Part shown: piece by piece, positions 1 through 8,087 of the stretch
Numbering within the stretch: position 1 is the first letter of the stretch
Layout of the letters: each line of letters opens with the position of its first letter
From: Methanothrix harundinacea
GTDB taxonomy: Archaea > Halobacteriota > Methanosarcinia > Methanotrichales > Methanotrichaceae
Assembly: GCA_002502785.1 (NCBI GenBank)
Contig: DAQG01000124.1
Location: 1-64,000 of the forward strand
Length of the DNA: 64,000 nucleotides
Direction: 5' to 3'
Made by a program: the position numbers and the translations under genes
The notes under the pieces: generated by a model
Seen by the model: only the letters and a program-made list of their open reading frames with translations
What the model was told of the DNA's origin: nothing
Databases searched by the model: none

Positions 1-768
1 TCACATTCGGCACGCTGCCTTTGTTTTGATTCAGAGCACTCAATTAGTATAATTGAAACTATTGATGTAATAGATTTAGCAGATCCAAAAAAGAGAGAGG
101 GATTTTATAGTGTATTCTTCCTTTGGACGCAGAGGGTCAACCTGACCCCTTTCATAGGTAGTCTAAAAGAATGCTTAGAAAGGGGTAATGCAGTTGTGAT
201 CATAGATCCAGTTAAGGAGTTTACCCAGTTTGAGGAAGAATCCATAAAAAATTTTTTAGAGGATGGTGGTAAAATACTAATTATGCTCAATGAAACAGAC
301 GGACCTGGGAGAAGTTTGATTAATGATTTTCAAATGGATATCGAAAATACCGAAGGCGATAAGCGAGCTCATAATATTACTATTAAGACTTTACCTATTG
401 AACCATGGGGACTTTCTATTGTAGGTGGTGAACCCTTAAAACCGATTGGTAATAGGACAATCCTCTCTAGATCATCCTATGGGAAAGGCGAAGTAATAGT
501 CTTTGTACCATCTTACATATTTAGAGATGGGATCGAAGGCAATCCAGGATATATGGGTTCAGTAACTATAATACCTCAAGAAGTAGATTTACCTTATGAT
601 ATTGAAGAACTATATGATTTAGAATTTTATATTTTTGAGGAGGTGATATTTAACGATACGTCTCAGGTTAGTGATTATGGTTTAATCGATCGCAACCAAT
701 CATGGAAGAGAAACGCTTATAATCTCGAAGGAGACTTAAGCAGTGGAATGAAGGGAGGAATCATATGA
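1..768 (+). CDS. DUF4350-like protein, 5' end outside the window
   Basis: The frame is open from the first base, so the gene starts upstream and at least 255 residues are visible. A GTG at 196 could be read as a start, but the residues before it continue the same fold. The pattern is a short hydrophobic strand (AVVIIDP), then E-rich helix and a glycine turn with a second strand (FLEDGGKILIML), as in DUF4350/GldG-type domains, which resemble class I glutamine amidotransferases without catalysis. This family assignment rests on pattern only. The last codons overlap the next start (ATGA), so the two genes are probably translated together. Base composition is clearly more AT-rich than most of the window, which suggests a different origin or constraint. 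Function unknown. Confidence 0.6.
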   Translation, partial: SHSARCLCFDSEHSISIIETIDVIDLADPKKREGFYSVFFLWTQRVNLTPFIGSLKECLERGNAVVIIDPVKEFTQFEEESIKNFLEDGGKILIMLNETDGPGRSLINDFQMDIENTEGDKRAHNITIKTLPIEPWGLSIVGGEPLKPIGNRTILSRSSYGKGEVIVFVPSYIFRDGIEGNPGYMGSVTIIPQEVDLPYDIEELYDLEFYIFEEVIFNDTSQVSDYGLIDRNQSWKRNAYNLEGDLSSGMKGGII

Positions 769-1616
769 CAAAAACAATTACCGTTCTAGCTTTTATAGCC
801 TTAGCTATGCTGTGCATTTCCTCTTTTGCGCAAGAAGATACAGCTAGCTATTGGCTGAACAAAGGCAACGAATCGCGTGAAAGAGCAATAAATGAAACAC
901 ACAACCAGACCGAGAGGGAGATCTTTCTTCAGGAAGCCCTTAGGGCTTATGATAAAGCCATTGATATTGATCCGCAATCGGCATCCGCTTGGTTTAAGAA
1001 AGGCGAACTTCAAATCGACTTTTTGGGCAATTTTGAGGAGGCCTTGCACGCGTTCAACAAATCCACCGAGCTCGACCCGCAATTCGCGGATGCCTGGTAT
1101 CTGAGAGGCAAAACTCTGACTGCCTTTGGAAACTTTGAAGAAGCTCTGAAATCCTACAACGAATCTCTTAAGATCAATCCGAATTCGTCTGAAGCCTGGT
1201 ACTGGAAAGCTGGCGTTTTGGCTGAACTGAGCAGGTACGAAGAGGCAGTCCCGGCCTATGATAAGGCCATCGAGATCGATCCCACTCAAGCCTCATACTG
1301 GCTGGATAGAGGTGGCGCTCTCAACGGACTTGGTCGCAGAGACGAGGCAAATGCTTCATTCACTAAAGCGGTTGAACTCTATGGTGACACCATTGAGCTG
1401 AATCCGAAAAACGTACTGGCCTGGCAGGGCAAAGGTACGGCCCTCTACCATCTGGAAAGATACAATGAATCGATCCAGTACTTCGATAAGGTCATAGAGC
1501 TGGCGCCTATGTACTACAGGTCCTACCACTATAAGGGAAAGGCTCTGCAGGACCTCGGACGCAAGGATGAAGCAGAGGAACTCTTTGCCAAGTCCAAAGA
1601 GTTGGGTGGCATATAA
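765..1616 (+). CDS. exported TPR-repeat protein
   Basis: The 283-residue product starts with a signal peptide (K at 3, then hydrophobic residues to SSFAQ near 23). After it come about six tetratricopeptide units of 34 residues, seen by the recurring A-x-x-x-(F/Y)-(D/N)-K-(A/S)-x-x-(I/L)-D-P signature (AYDKAIDIDP, AFNKSTELDP, SYNESLKINP, AYDKAIEIDP, YFDKVIELAP). TPR proteins are protein-binding scaffolds; here it would act outside the membrane. The ATG overlaps the TGA of the preceding DUF4350-like gene, so the pair is likely one transcription unit and may form one complex. The partner is not identifiable from sequence. Confidence 0.85.
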   Translation: MTKTITVLAFIALAMLCISSFAQEDTASYWLNKGNESRERAINETHNQTEREIFLQEALRAYDKAIDIDPQSASAWFKKGELQIDFLGNFEEALHAFNKSTELDPQFADAWYLRGKTLTAFGNFEEALKSYNESLKINPNSSEAWYWKAGVLAELSRYEEAVPAYDKAIEIDPTQASYWLDRGGALNGLGRRDEANASFTKAVELYGDTIELNPKNVLAWQGKGTALYHLERYNESIQYFDKVIELAPMYYRSYHYKGKALQDLGRKDEAEELFAKSKELGGI

Positions 1617-1672
1617 GTCTCCTTTCTGCCAACTCCTTTTTACGTTCTGCGGCACTATCCATTGGTCATCGG

Positions 1673-2167
1673 TTAAGCCCACCACTCCTCGGTAAAGCGC
1701 TTTCTAGTTACATGCGGATCTACCGCCTCACTGATACTAAATTCTAACGATGTTTTTAAGGAAGTTTCTAATCCAATATAACGAAGGATGCTAGCCAGTA
1801 TAGAGCCTGCGTTTTCAGTGAAGATATTGCTCCATCTAAGGGTGGTGAATCTTGCCATCTTTGCCTCGGGATTTAAGGCCCGCACAACTCTGTAAATTTT
1901 ACGGCTTATAAGTAACATGAGTATAGCGATCCAGATCATAGCCTCAATCACTTGCGGATTAGACGTAGGAACCATATCCAGAGCATACCTGCTCTTGAGT
2001 TCCTTGAACAGAATCTCTACCTCCCATCGAGCGCCGTACAGCCTTGCAACTTCTTCTGGTCCCAACAATTCGGGAGAGATATTGGTGATGTACATGTGAT
2101 CCCGCAGCAAGCAGCGGGGTATTCGAATAAAATAGAAAATGACATCATCTGGCCACGTTCTCCACAC
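1673..2167 (-). pseudogene. 3' fragment of an IS4-like transposase
   Basis: The product contains the C-terminal part of a DDE transposase: YGARWEVEILFKELKSRY is the typical C-terminal catalytic region with the last acidic residue (W-E-x-E-x-x-F-K-E-x-K). It is followed by a hydrophobic helix and a basic tail. The N-terminal portion with the two catalytic aspartates is absent, and the open frame upstream of 2167 runs into AT-rich non-transposase sequence. No terminal inverted repeats were found around it. It is a decayed insertion-sequence remnant, unrelated to the element at 19.4-20.5 kb. Confidence 0.75.
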
Positions 2168-2397
2168 GTTGTGTAATCCATTGCCGCTGCGGTGAAATAA
2201 TATATTTTCAAAAATAATAAATTGGGTGGTCGAGGGGTGAGTAGTTACCTGAATTAATATGTGTTGACTTCAGGCATGTTTTCTAAATCTCTTCAGATGG
2301 CCCTCAAAATATGGCCTGCGGCCAAATCCGACCTCTCTCCAATTTCGCTTCGCAGTCACCGGAAATCCTGATATAAACAGCCGGAAAAGAGCCATCC

Positions 2398-3201
2398 ATG
2401 GCCGATCCCTACGTCCACGGCTACCACCCAAAAGAGAGCACGCGGCTCCAGGACCAGGCCGCTACTCTCGTCGACCTCCTCCACTCCGACACCTTCTACC
2501 CGCAGGGTTCCCTCATTCTCGAAGCGGGCTGCGGCGTCGGGGCCCAGACCGTCCCCCTCGCCAAAAACAGCCCTGATGCAAAGATAATCGCCCTCGACAT
2601 CTCCCGATCCTCCGCCGCCGAGGCGAGGCGGAAAGTGGAGGCGGAGGGCCTCACAAACGTCCGGGTCCTCCAGGGGGACATCTTCCACCTTCCCTTCCGG
2701 AAGGGGACCTTCGACCACCTCTTCGTCTGCTTCGTCCTGGAGCACCTGCCGCAGCCCGTCGAGGCCATCTCGATCCTCAAGGAGTTCATAAAGCCGGGCG
2801 GGACGATCACGGCGATCGAGGGAGACCACGGCTCTGCATACTTCCACCCCGACAGCCTCGCTGCCCGGAAAGCGATCGACTGCCAGGTGAGGCTCCAGGA
2901 GCTGGCGGGCGGCAACGCCATGATCGGCCGGGAGCTTTACCCGCTCCTCACTAGGGCGGGCTTCTCCGAGGTCACCGTCTCGCCCCGGATGGTCTACGCC
3001 GACGGCAGCAGGCCCGCGATGGAGGAGGGTTTCACCAGGAGGACCTTCACCGCCATGATCGAGGGGGTCCGGGAGACGGCCCTGGCGGCGGGGATGATGG
3101 AACCCGGTGAGTTCGACGACGGGGTACGGGACCTGTACCGGACGGCTGAGGAGGACGGCGTCTTCTGCTACACCTTCTTCAAAGCAACCGGAACGAACTG
3201 A
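2398..3201 (+). CDS. class I SAM-dependent methyltransferase
   Basis: This 267-residue protein has the Rossmann-type methyltransferase motifs. Motif I is LEAGCGVGAQT (about 41-51), binding the methionine part of SAM. An acidic residue follows at the end of strand 2 (IIALDIS), then GDIFHLPF and the post-motif FVLEHLP near 115. The C-terminal half is helical and presumably forms the substrate pocket. Length and order match the Methyltransf_11/UbiE-type group, but the substrate cannot be told. It stands alone on this strand, upstream of pyrF with about 90 bases between, so a shared transcript is possible but not shown. Confidence 0.85.
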   Translation: MADPYVHGYHPKESTRLQDQAATLVDLLHSDTFYPQGSLILEAGCGVGAQTVPLAKNSPDAKIIALDISRSSAAEARRKVEAEGLTNVRVLQGDIFHLPFRKGTFDHLFVCFVLEHLPQPVEAISILKEFIKPGGTITAIEGDHGSAYFHPDSLAARKAIDCQVRLQELAGGNAMIGRELYPLLTRAGFSEVTVSPRMVYADGSRPAMEEGFTRRTFTAMIEGVRETALAAGMMEPGEFDDGVRDLYRTAEEDGVFCYTFFKATGTN

Positions 3202-3290
3202 TGAGTCGAGCCAGACGGGTCGATCCGATCGTTTAAGTCCCTGAACCGGAAGTCGAAAAGGTAATCATCCAGCAAGCCCACCTCGAACAC

Positions 3291-3932
3291 ATGATCCGAA
3301 ACTCTCGCCTCATCCTCGCCCTCGACGTCCTCTCTAGAGAAAGAGCCCTCGACCTCGCCTCTGCCCTGAAGGACAGGATCGACTACGTCAAGGTAGGCTA
3401 CCCCCTGATCCTGGCGGCGGGCCTCGACATCGTCGAGAAGATCTCCTCGATGACGCCGGTCATCGCAGACCTGAAGATCGCCGACATCCCCAACACCAGC
3501 ACCCTCATCTCCGAGCAGGTTCTGGCGGCGGGAGCGAGTGGGATCGTCGCCCACGCCTTCGTCGGCAAAGACAGCCTCTCGGCCTGCGTCGACGCTGCCC
3601 GCGAGCATGGCGCCCTCGCGTTTGCAGTGACGGAGATGAGCCACCCAGGCGCTGTGGAGTTCATGGCTCCCGTCGCCGAACGACTGGCGAGGCTGGCGGC
3701 GGAGTGCGACGTGGACGGCGTCGTAGCCCCTGCCACAAGACCGGAGCGGATAAGCCTGATCAGATCGATCGTGGGCGATCGAGCCATCATCTCGCCCGGT
3801 GTGGGTACTCAGGGCGGATCTCCACGGGCGGCCCTGGAAGCGGGGGCCGACTACCTGATCGTCGGAAGGTCGATCACCGACTCGCCGAACCCTGCCGCGT
3901 CGGCAGATGCGATCCTGAAGGAGATCCGGTGA
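3291..3932 (+). CDS. pyrF: orotidine-5'-phosphate decarboxylase
   Basis: The enzyme converts OMP to UMP, the last step of pyrimidine synthesis in the cytosol. The 213 residues form the compact archaeal version of the TIM-barrel family. Visible landmarks are the first strand LILALDV, the catalytic D-x-K-x-x-D array in ADLKIADIPNT (about 61-71), and the phosphate-binding end ISPGVGTQGG followed by ADYLIVGRSI. The ATG at 3291 gives the usual short N-terminus before strand 1. Other pyrimidine genes are not nearby. Confidence 0.95.
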   Translation: MIRNSRLILALDVLSRERALDLASALKDRIDYVKVGYPLILAAGLDIVEKISSMTPVIADLKIADIPNTSTLISEQVLAAGASGIVAHAFVGKDSLSACVDAAREHGALAFAVTEMSHPGAVEFMAPVAERLARLAAECDVDGVVAPATRPERISLIRSIVGDRAIISPGVGTQGGSPRAALEAGADYLIVGRSITDSPNPAASADAILKEIR

Positions 3933-3985
3933 GCGGCCGAAATCCCTAAAAACTTTTTTATCCTTTCCCGCGAAATGAGTCTGCC

Positions 3986-4276
3986 ATGATAGTGGCGGAG
4001 CTTAGCATGATACCGATGGGGACGGGCACCAGCGCCAGCAAGTACGTGAGGGCCGTCCATCAGGTTCTGAGGGAGTCGGGGCTCAAGTTCGTTCCGGGCC
4101 CCATGTGCACCGTCGTCGAGGCCGGGTCGATGGCCGAGATCTTCAAGGTCGCAGAAAGGGCAGACGAGGTCCTGACGGGGATGGGGGTCGGAAGGATCAT
4201 AACATCGGTGAAGATCGACCACCGGATGGACAAGGAGATATCCATCGAGACGAAGATGGGAGCGATCAAGGAGTAG
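3986..4276 (+). CDS. MTH1187/YkoF-type thiamine-binding family protein
   Basis: A 96-residue protein of the MTH1187 (DUF77) family. It shows the family start VAELSMIPMGTG, the conserved S-x-Y-V in the first helix, the central KFVPGPMCTVVEAG and the later VKIDHR strand. Family members form ferredoxin-like tetramers and some bind thiamine or its precursors; the exact ligand is not settled from sequence. It lies about 50 bases behind pyrF on the same strand, preceded by an AT-rich stretch at 3944-3965 that could serve as its own promoter. A hairpin follows the gene. Confidence 0.88.
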   Translation: MIVAELSMIPMGTGTSASKYVRAVHQVLRESGLKFVPGPMCTVVEAGSMAEIFKVAERADEVLTGMGVGRIITSVKIDHRMDKEISIETKMGAIKE

Positions 4277-4310
4277 CACCGGGTTGGCGAAATCGGTCGG
4301 AAAAAAGGGT

Positions 4311-4328
4311 GGGCCCAAAATCGGGCCC
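4311..4328 (+). terminator. putative terminator hairpin
   Basis: Two GGGCCC blocks (4311-4316 and 4323-4328) separated by AAAATC can pair, followed by a pyrimidine-rich run. It lies between the 3' ends of the convergent genes at 3986-4276 (+) and 4364-8032 (-), so it could serve either strand. Confidence 0.45.
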
Positions 4329-4363
4329 TCTCATCTCTATTCTCTTTGCTCAAGCCGCCAAAG

Positions 4364-7300
4364 TCACAAGACGGCCGTCCACGGATCTTCGGACGTATCA
4401 CCTCTGAAACCGACGTCTGACAGCCATTTTCGTTCCGGATTCGAATAGACTGTCGTGCGCTCAATAGTCTCCAGGTCCAGGCGGTATATCTTCGTGCCCC
4501 AGTTGGCGTAATAAAGGAAGCCGTCTTTGTAGGCCAGTCCCTTTATGGGCTCTTCGCTGTCGGTGAATATCTCTTGAACCCCCCATTCATCCACCTTATA
4601 GATGCTTGCAGGCACCCTGTTTCCAGAGCTGAGATAGAGCGTCCCATCCTCACCGAAAGCAAAATCTCCCGCCCAAAACCCGTTCACGTCGGAGAGCACT
4701 ATCGTTCGATAGAGGACCGGAGCGTCATCCTCGATCCTGTAGATCTTGCCGTCTGCACCCGCGCCGGTGGCCTCGCTGAAATACAGGACGAGATCGCCGT
4801 CTCGGTCAAGGTCAAAGGCCAGGTCTCTCACATACGTATCGTGATCGTAGACCACCTCTTCGCGACTCCAACCGGTATACGTCTCCGAACTCCTGTAGAT
4901 TTTATTCTCGTTGGCGTTGACGTAGTACAGCTTCTCTGGTACGTAAGGATGGAAAGCGAAGCTGTAAAGATTTCTGGACGGTCTCGTGTAGATCGTCTCC
5001 TCTGATCCGGCGACCGTTCCGGGCGCCGAAGCGTCCCAGGTAATGTATCCGATGCCGAGAACTCCAGGACTCAAACCTGCAGGCACGTTGACCCTGAACT
5101 GGGAGCGTCTCCCCTCATCGGTGAGCACGCAGACGTAAGAGCCTTCGGGCAAGTCGTCGATCTTGATTCGTGAAGAAGAGAGCGTTGCAGCCGTGCAGCT
5201 CTCCGCCCCAGCCTGGGCGACTTTGGCGATCGTGGCCCCGTTCATCGGCTCGAGGTATCGTTCCTTCTCGGTCAATGCGTGAAACCAAATATCGGCACCT
5301 TGGCCAGTGCCCAACACGCCTTCATCAAGGTCTGCAGTCCATGTCTGGGATATGTTGAGCGATCCTGTTGAATGTGTCTTTACGGATGGCTGACCCGTTC
5401 CGAGGCGATAGACTGATCCCGGGGACTCTTTTGCGTCTGCGAAGTAGATCTCGATCGGCGAAGGGGTTTCCTCACCCGATGGACCGATGGAGACCTGGTT
5501 GGAGACGTAAACAGCATCACAGCGTCGGTCCGTCAGAGTGATGTAAACCGATTTTGGATGGACTGCTCCACCCTCTACGGCAAACCACAGGTCTCTCAAC
5601 CCCTCTGGAGATGATAGGGTGCAGAAGCCGTAGATCCTGCCGCCATCCTGGTCGTAGACGTCGACCCAGGTCCTGGAGGCCTCGGTGTTAGTTCCGCAAG
5701 GCTGCAGGTCGGGCGCGGCTTCGAAGAGCTCGGCCGGATATTGATTCCAATTGGTGACCGAAAGTTCGTACCGGGTGAACTCGTTGCCACCAATAAAGCG
5801 TTCCTCTTTTCCGGTCACCACCAGTTCTGGTGCTGGAAGGTCTGGATGACAAGTTTGAGGCTTTGGCTCGCCCCTCGCGGCTATGGACAACGCGTCCAAA
5901 CCCAGCTCGCTGGTTTTGGGCTCAAAGCATCGAATCAGATCCCAGTTGGTGCAGGTCACAGCATCTCTGATGAGAATGACATCGCCATCGCTGAAAGCAG
6001 GTTCCCCTTCGTAGAGGATCTCGGTGGAGAATCGGATCAGCTCTCTTTTGCCGTCCCTGCCGGCCGTCACCGCGTCCAGGCCGAAGTCAACACCGCGATC
6101 GGGTATGCCCGCAGGCACGGATGGTGCGAGCAGAACGGCATTGGGCGCAATCATGATGCCGTCGCGTGTGGAAAGCAGATCCCCGTCAAGGAAGGCGGGT
6201 TTACCGATCCCGGAGGGCGTTCCCTCCGTGGAAAACCAGATGTCTACACCGTATTCTCTCAGCATTTCAGGCAGAAGGTCCGGATTTTTCAGCCAATCGT
6301 CCCGACTCATCTGGGATGATCGATCCAAGAATCTTTTGATATCCTCGAGGTCTCCAACGAAGTGAACGGCGTCAAGTCCCAGATCCACCCTCAGTACATC
6401 GAATTCGGCCAGAAGCGCGCCGTTGGGGATGACCAGGCCGTTGGTAGCCAACAGATCGCCTGCTGAGAATCGCCCCAAAGGATCGTTCAGCTCTGTAGAG
6501 AATGCGACCAAGTGGCCCTCGGCATCTATCACGTCAACAGCATCCAAACCGAGATCGGTATCCGCTTTGAATGCTGCCAGAAGCTCTCTATTGCGGGCGA
6601 ATACGATGCATCCGGGGCCGAGAAGATCACCATCAGAGATGATGGGGTTGCCGTCCTGAGGTATGGGACCCTGGGCGATGAAATCTTCTTCGGTGGAGAA
6701 GTAAAATTCGCAGCTTTCGGGAGGCACCTCGGGTGTAGGCTCTGCCGGCCTGAAGCAGTACTTCGCAGCCCCCGCATCACTTAAACCGCAGACCTTGTCC
6801 GAGCACCATTCGTATCCTCCGAACTTCTCGGCAGCAACCTCCTCTTCGAGGCATTCGCAGCCTTCGGGACACTCCGCCTCCGGTGGAACATCTTCTACGG
6901 GCCTGAAGCAGTACATTGGCCTTCTCAGTTCGTCGTAGCCGCAGATCTCTGGGGAGCAGCGCTCGTATTTGCCAAGCACCTCTTTTGCCCTCTCTTCCGT
7001 CATGCAAGCGCAGCCCTCGGGACACTTCGACTCCTCAGGAACATCTTCAACGGGTCTGAAGCAGTACATCGGCCTTCTCAGTTCGTCGTAGCCGCAGATC
7101 TCGGCGGAGCAGCGCTCGTATTTGCCAAGCACCTCTTTTGCCCTCTCTTCCGTCATGCAAGCGCAGCCCTCGGGACACTTCGACTCCTCAGGAACATCTT
7201 CAACGGGTCTGAAGCAGTACATCGGCATTCTCTGCTCATTGTAGCCGCAAATCTCTGGGGAGCAGCGCTCGTATTTTCCGAACTCCTGCTTCGCCATCTC

Positions 7301-8032
7301 CTCAGTCATGCATTCGCAGCCCTTGGGACACTCCGGCTCGGGTGGAACATCTTCTACGGGTCTGAAGCAGTACATCGGCCTTCTCTGGCCGTCGTAGCCG
7401 CAGATCTCTGGGGAGCAGCGCTCGTATTTGCCAAACACCTCCTTCGCCCTCTCTTCTGTCATGCATGTGCAGCCTTTGGGACACGACACCGTTTCCGGTT
7501 CCTGTGGTGTTACAGGCACAAGGGGCCTTATGGGAATCAGTGGCGTTTCCAGCACCTGCTTCTTGATCCAGAACTTATTGCCGGTGAGAATCGATCTATC
7601 TAGCGGATAATCGTACTGTATCCAGGTATCGTCGATTACGTCGCCTCCAACACTGTCTGCTCCTGCTGCGATATAGCCTTGGGGCACAGTCACCACTATA
7701 TCATAAAATTCACATCCGGAAGGAAGCACAAGCTCGTACCATCCCTTAGCATCTGTGGTAGCAGACTCCACAACCCTTCCGCGATTTTTTTGGTCATTGG
7801 AGCAGCAGAGTTCCACTCTGACATTGGCGAAAGGCTTGCTCTCATCTCTGAAATCCCCCTCGTAGACGCGGCCCGAGAGCGTTGTGGCTGACGCCTGAAG
7901 AGTTTCCTGAATACGACTCCACTCCTTCTCTGAAACGGTGGGCGTCTCCAGAAATGGCAAAGCGTTAGAATTCAATCCGACTAATAGAAGTATGGCAATA
8001 ATATTGGCGGCACGTATAACTTCGGATCTCAT
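4364..8032 (-). CDS. large secreted modular repeat protein
   Basis: The 1222-residue product has a signal peptide (hydrophobic stretch 9-22). Order of parts: an SdrD/CNA-B-like domain (about 50-155); five Cys-rich units of about 51 residues (184-430); four units opening with FSTE and closing with DLGLDAV or a variant (about 444-718); a beta-rich middle; and a C-terminal region of repeated W/Y-rich blades (about 1020-1215) resembling a beta-propeller. The 444-718 part is closely similar to the whole N-terminal half of the next gene upstream, so the two are duplicated neighbours. A strong ribosome site (GGAGGT, five bases before the ATG) supports the start. Probably an envelope or extracellular protein; function unknown. 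Confidence 0.85.
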   Translation of the reverse strand: MRSEVIRAANIIAILLLVGLNSNALPFLETPTVSEKEWSRIQETLQASATTLSGRVYEGDFRDESKPFANVRVELCCSNDQKNRGRVVESATTDAKGWYELVLPSGCEFYDIVVTVPQGYIAAGADSVGGDVIDDTWIQYDYPLDRSILTGNKFWIKKQVLETPLIPIRPLVPVTPQEPETVSCPKGCTCMTEERAKEVFGKYERCSPEICGYDGQRRPMYCFRPVEDVPPEPECPKGCECMTEEMAKQEFGKYERCSPEICGYNEQRMPMYCFRPVEDVPEESKCPEGCACMTEERAKEVLGKYERCSAEICGYDELRRPMYCFRPVEDVPEESKCPEGCACMTEERAKEVLGKYERCSPEICGYDELRRPMYCFRPVEDVPPEAECPEGCECLEEEVAAEKFGGYEWCSDKVCGLSDAGAAKYCFRPAEPTPEVPPESCEFYFSTEEDFIAQGPIPQDGNPIISDGDLLGPGCIVFARNRELLAAFKADTDLGLDAVDVIDAEGHLVAFSTELNDPLGRFSAGDLLATNGLVIPNGALLAEFDVLRVDLGLDAVHFVGDLEDIKRFLDRSSQMSRDDWLKNPDLLPEMLREYGVDIWFSTEGTPSGIGKPAFLDGDLLSTRDGIMIAPNAVLLAPSVPAGIPDRGVDFGLDAVTAGRDGKRELIRFSTEILYEGEPAFSDGDVILIRDAVTCTNWDLIRCFEPKTSELGLDALSIAARGEPKPQTCHPDLPAPELVVTGKEERFIGGNEFTRYELSVTNWNQYPAELFEAAPDLQPCGTNTEASRTWVDVYDQDGGRIYGFCTLSSPEGLRDLWFAVEGGAVHPKSVYITLTDRRCDAVYVSNQVSIGPSGEETPSPIEIYFADAKESPGSVYRLGTGQPSVKTHSTGSLNISQTWTADLDEGVLGTGQGADIWFHALTEKERYLEPMNGATIAKVAQAGAESCTAATLSSSRIKIDDLPEGSYVCVLTDEGRRSQFRVNVPAGLSPGVLGIGYITWDASAPGTVAGSEETIYTRPSRNLYSFAFHPYVPEKLYYVNANENKIYRSSETYTGWSREEVVYDHDTYVRDLAFDLDRDGDLVLYFSEATGAGADGKIYRIEDDAPVLYRTIVLSDVNGFWAGDFAFGEDGTLYLSSGNRVPASIYKVDEWGVQEIFTDSEEPIKGLAYKDGFLYYANWGTKIYRLDLETIERTTVYSNPERKWLSDVGFRGDTSEDPWTAVL
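6743..7483 (-). repeat. five tandem 153-bp units encoding a six-cysteine module
   Basis: Within the 1222-residue protein, units of about 51 residues follow the pattern CPxGCxCMTxE, then FGKYERCS, ICGY and MYCFRPVEDVP, with six cysteines per unit. The third and fourth units are nearly identical in DNA as well as protein, pointing to recent unequal crossing-over. The fifth unit (CPEGCECLEEE, CSDKVCG, YCFRPAE) is degenerate. Even cysteine number and export suggest disulphide-stabilised or metal-binding modules. Confidence 0.9.
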
Positions 8033-8057
8033 GGTCGACCTCCATGAATAAAAGATA

Positions 8058-8075
8058 GAGCCGCGTCAGCGGCTC
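8058..8075 (-). terminator. intrinsic-type terminator between the two repeat-protein genes
   Basis: A perfect 7-bp stem (GAGCCGC / GCGGCTC, loop of four) lies just after the 3' end of the gene at 8088-9983. On the minus strand it is followed by a T-rich stretch. This suggests the two paralogous genes are separate transcripts. Confidence 0.6.
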
Positions 8076-8087
8076 ATCCCAGATTGT

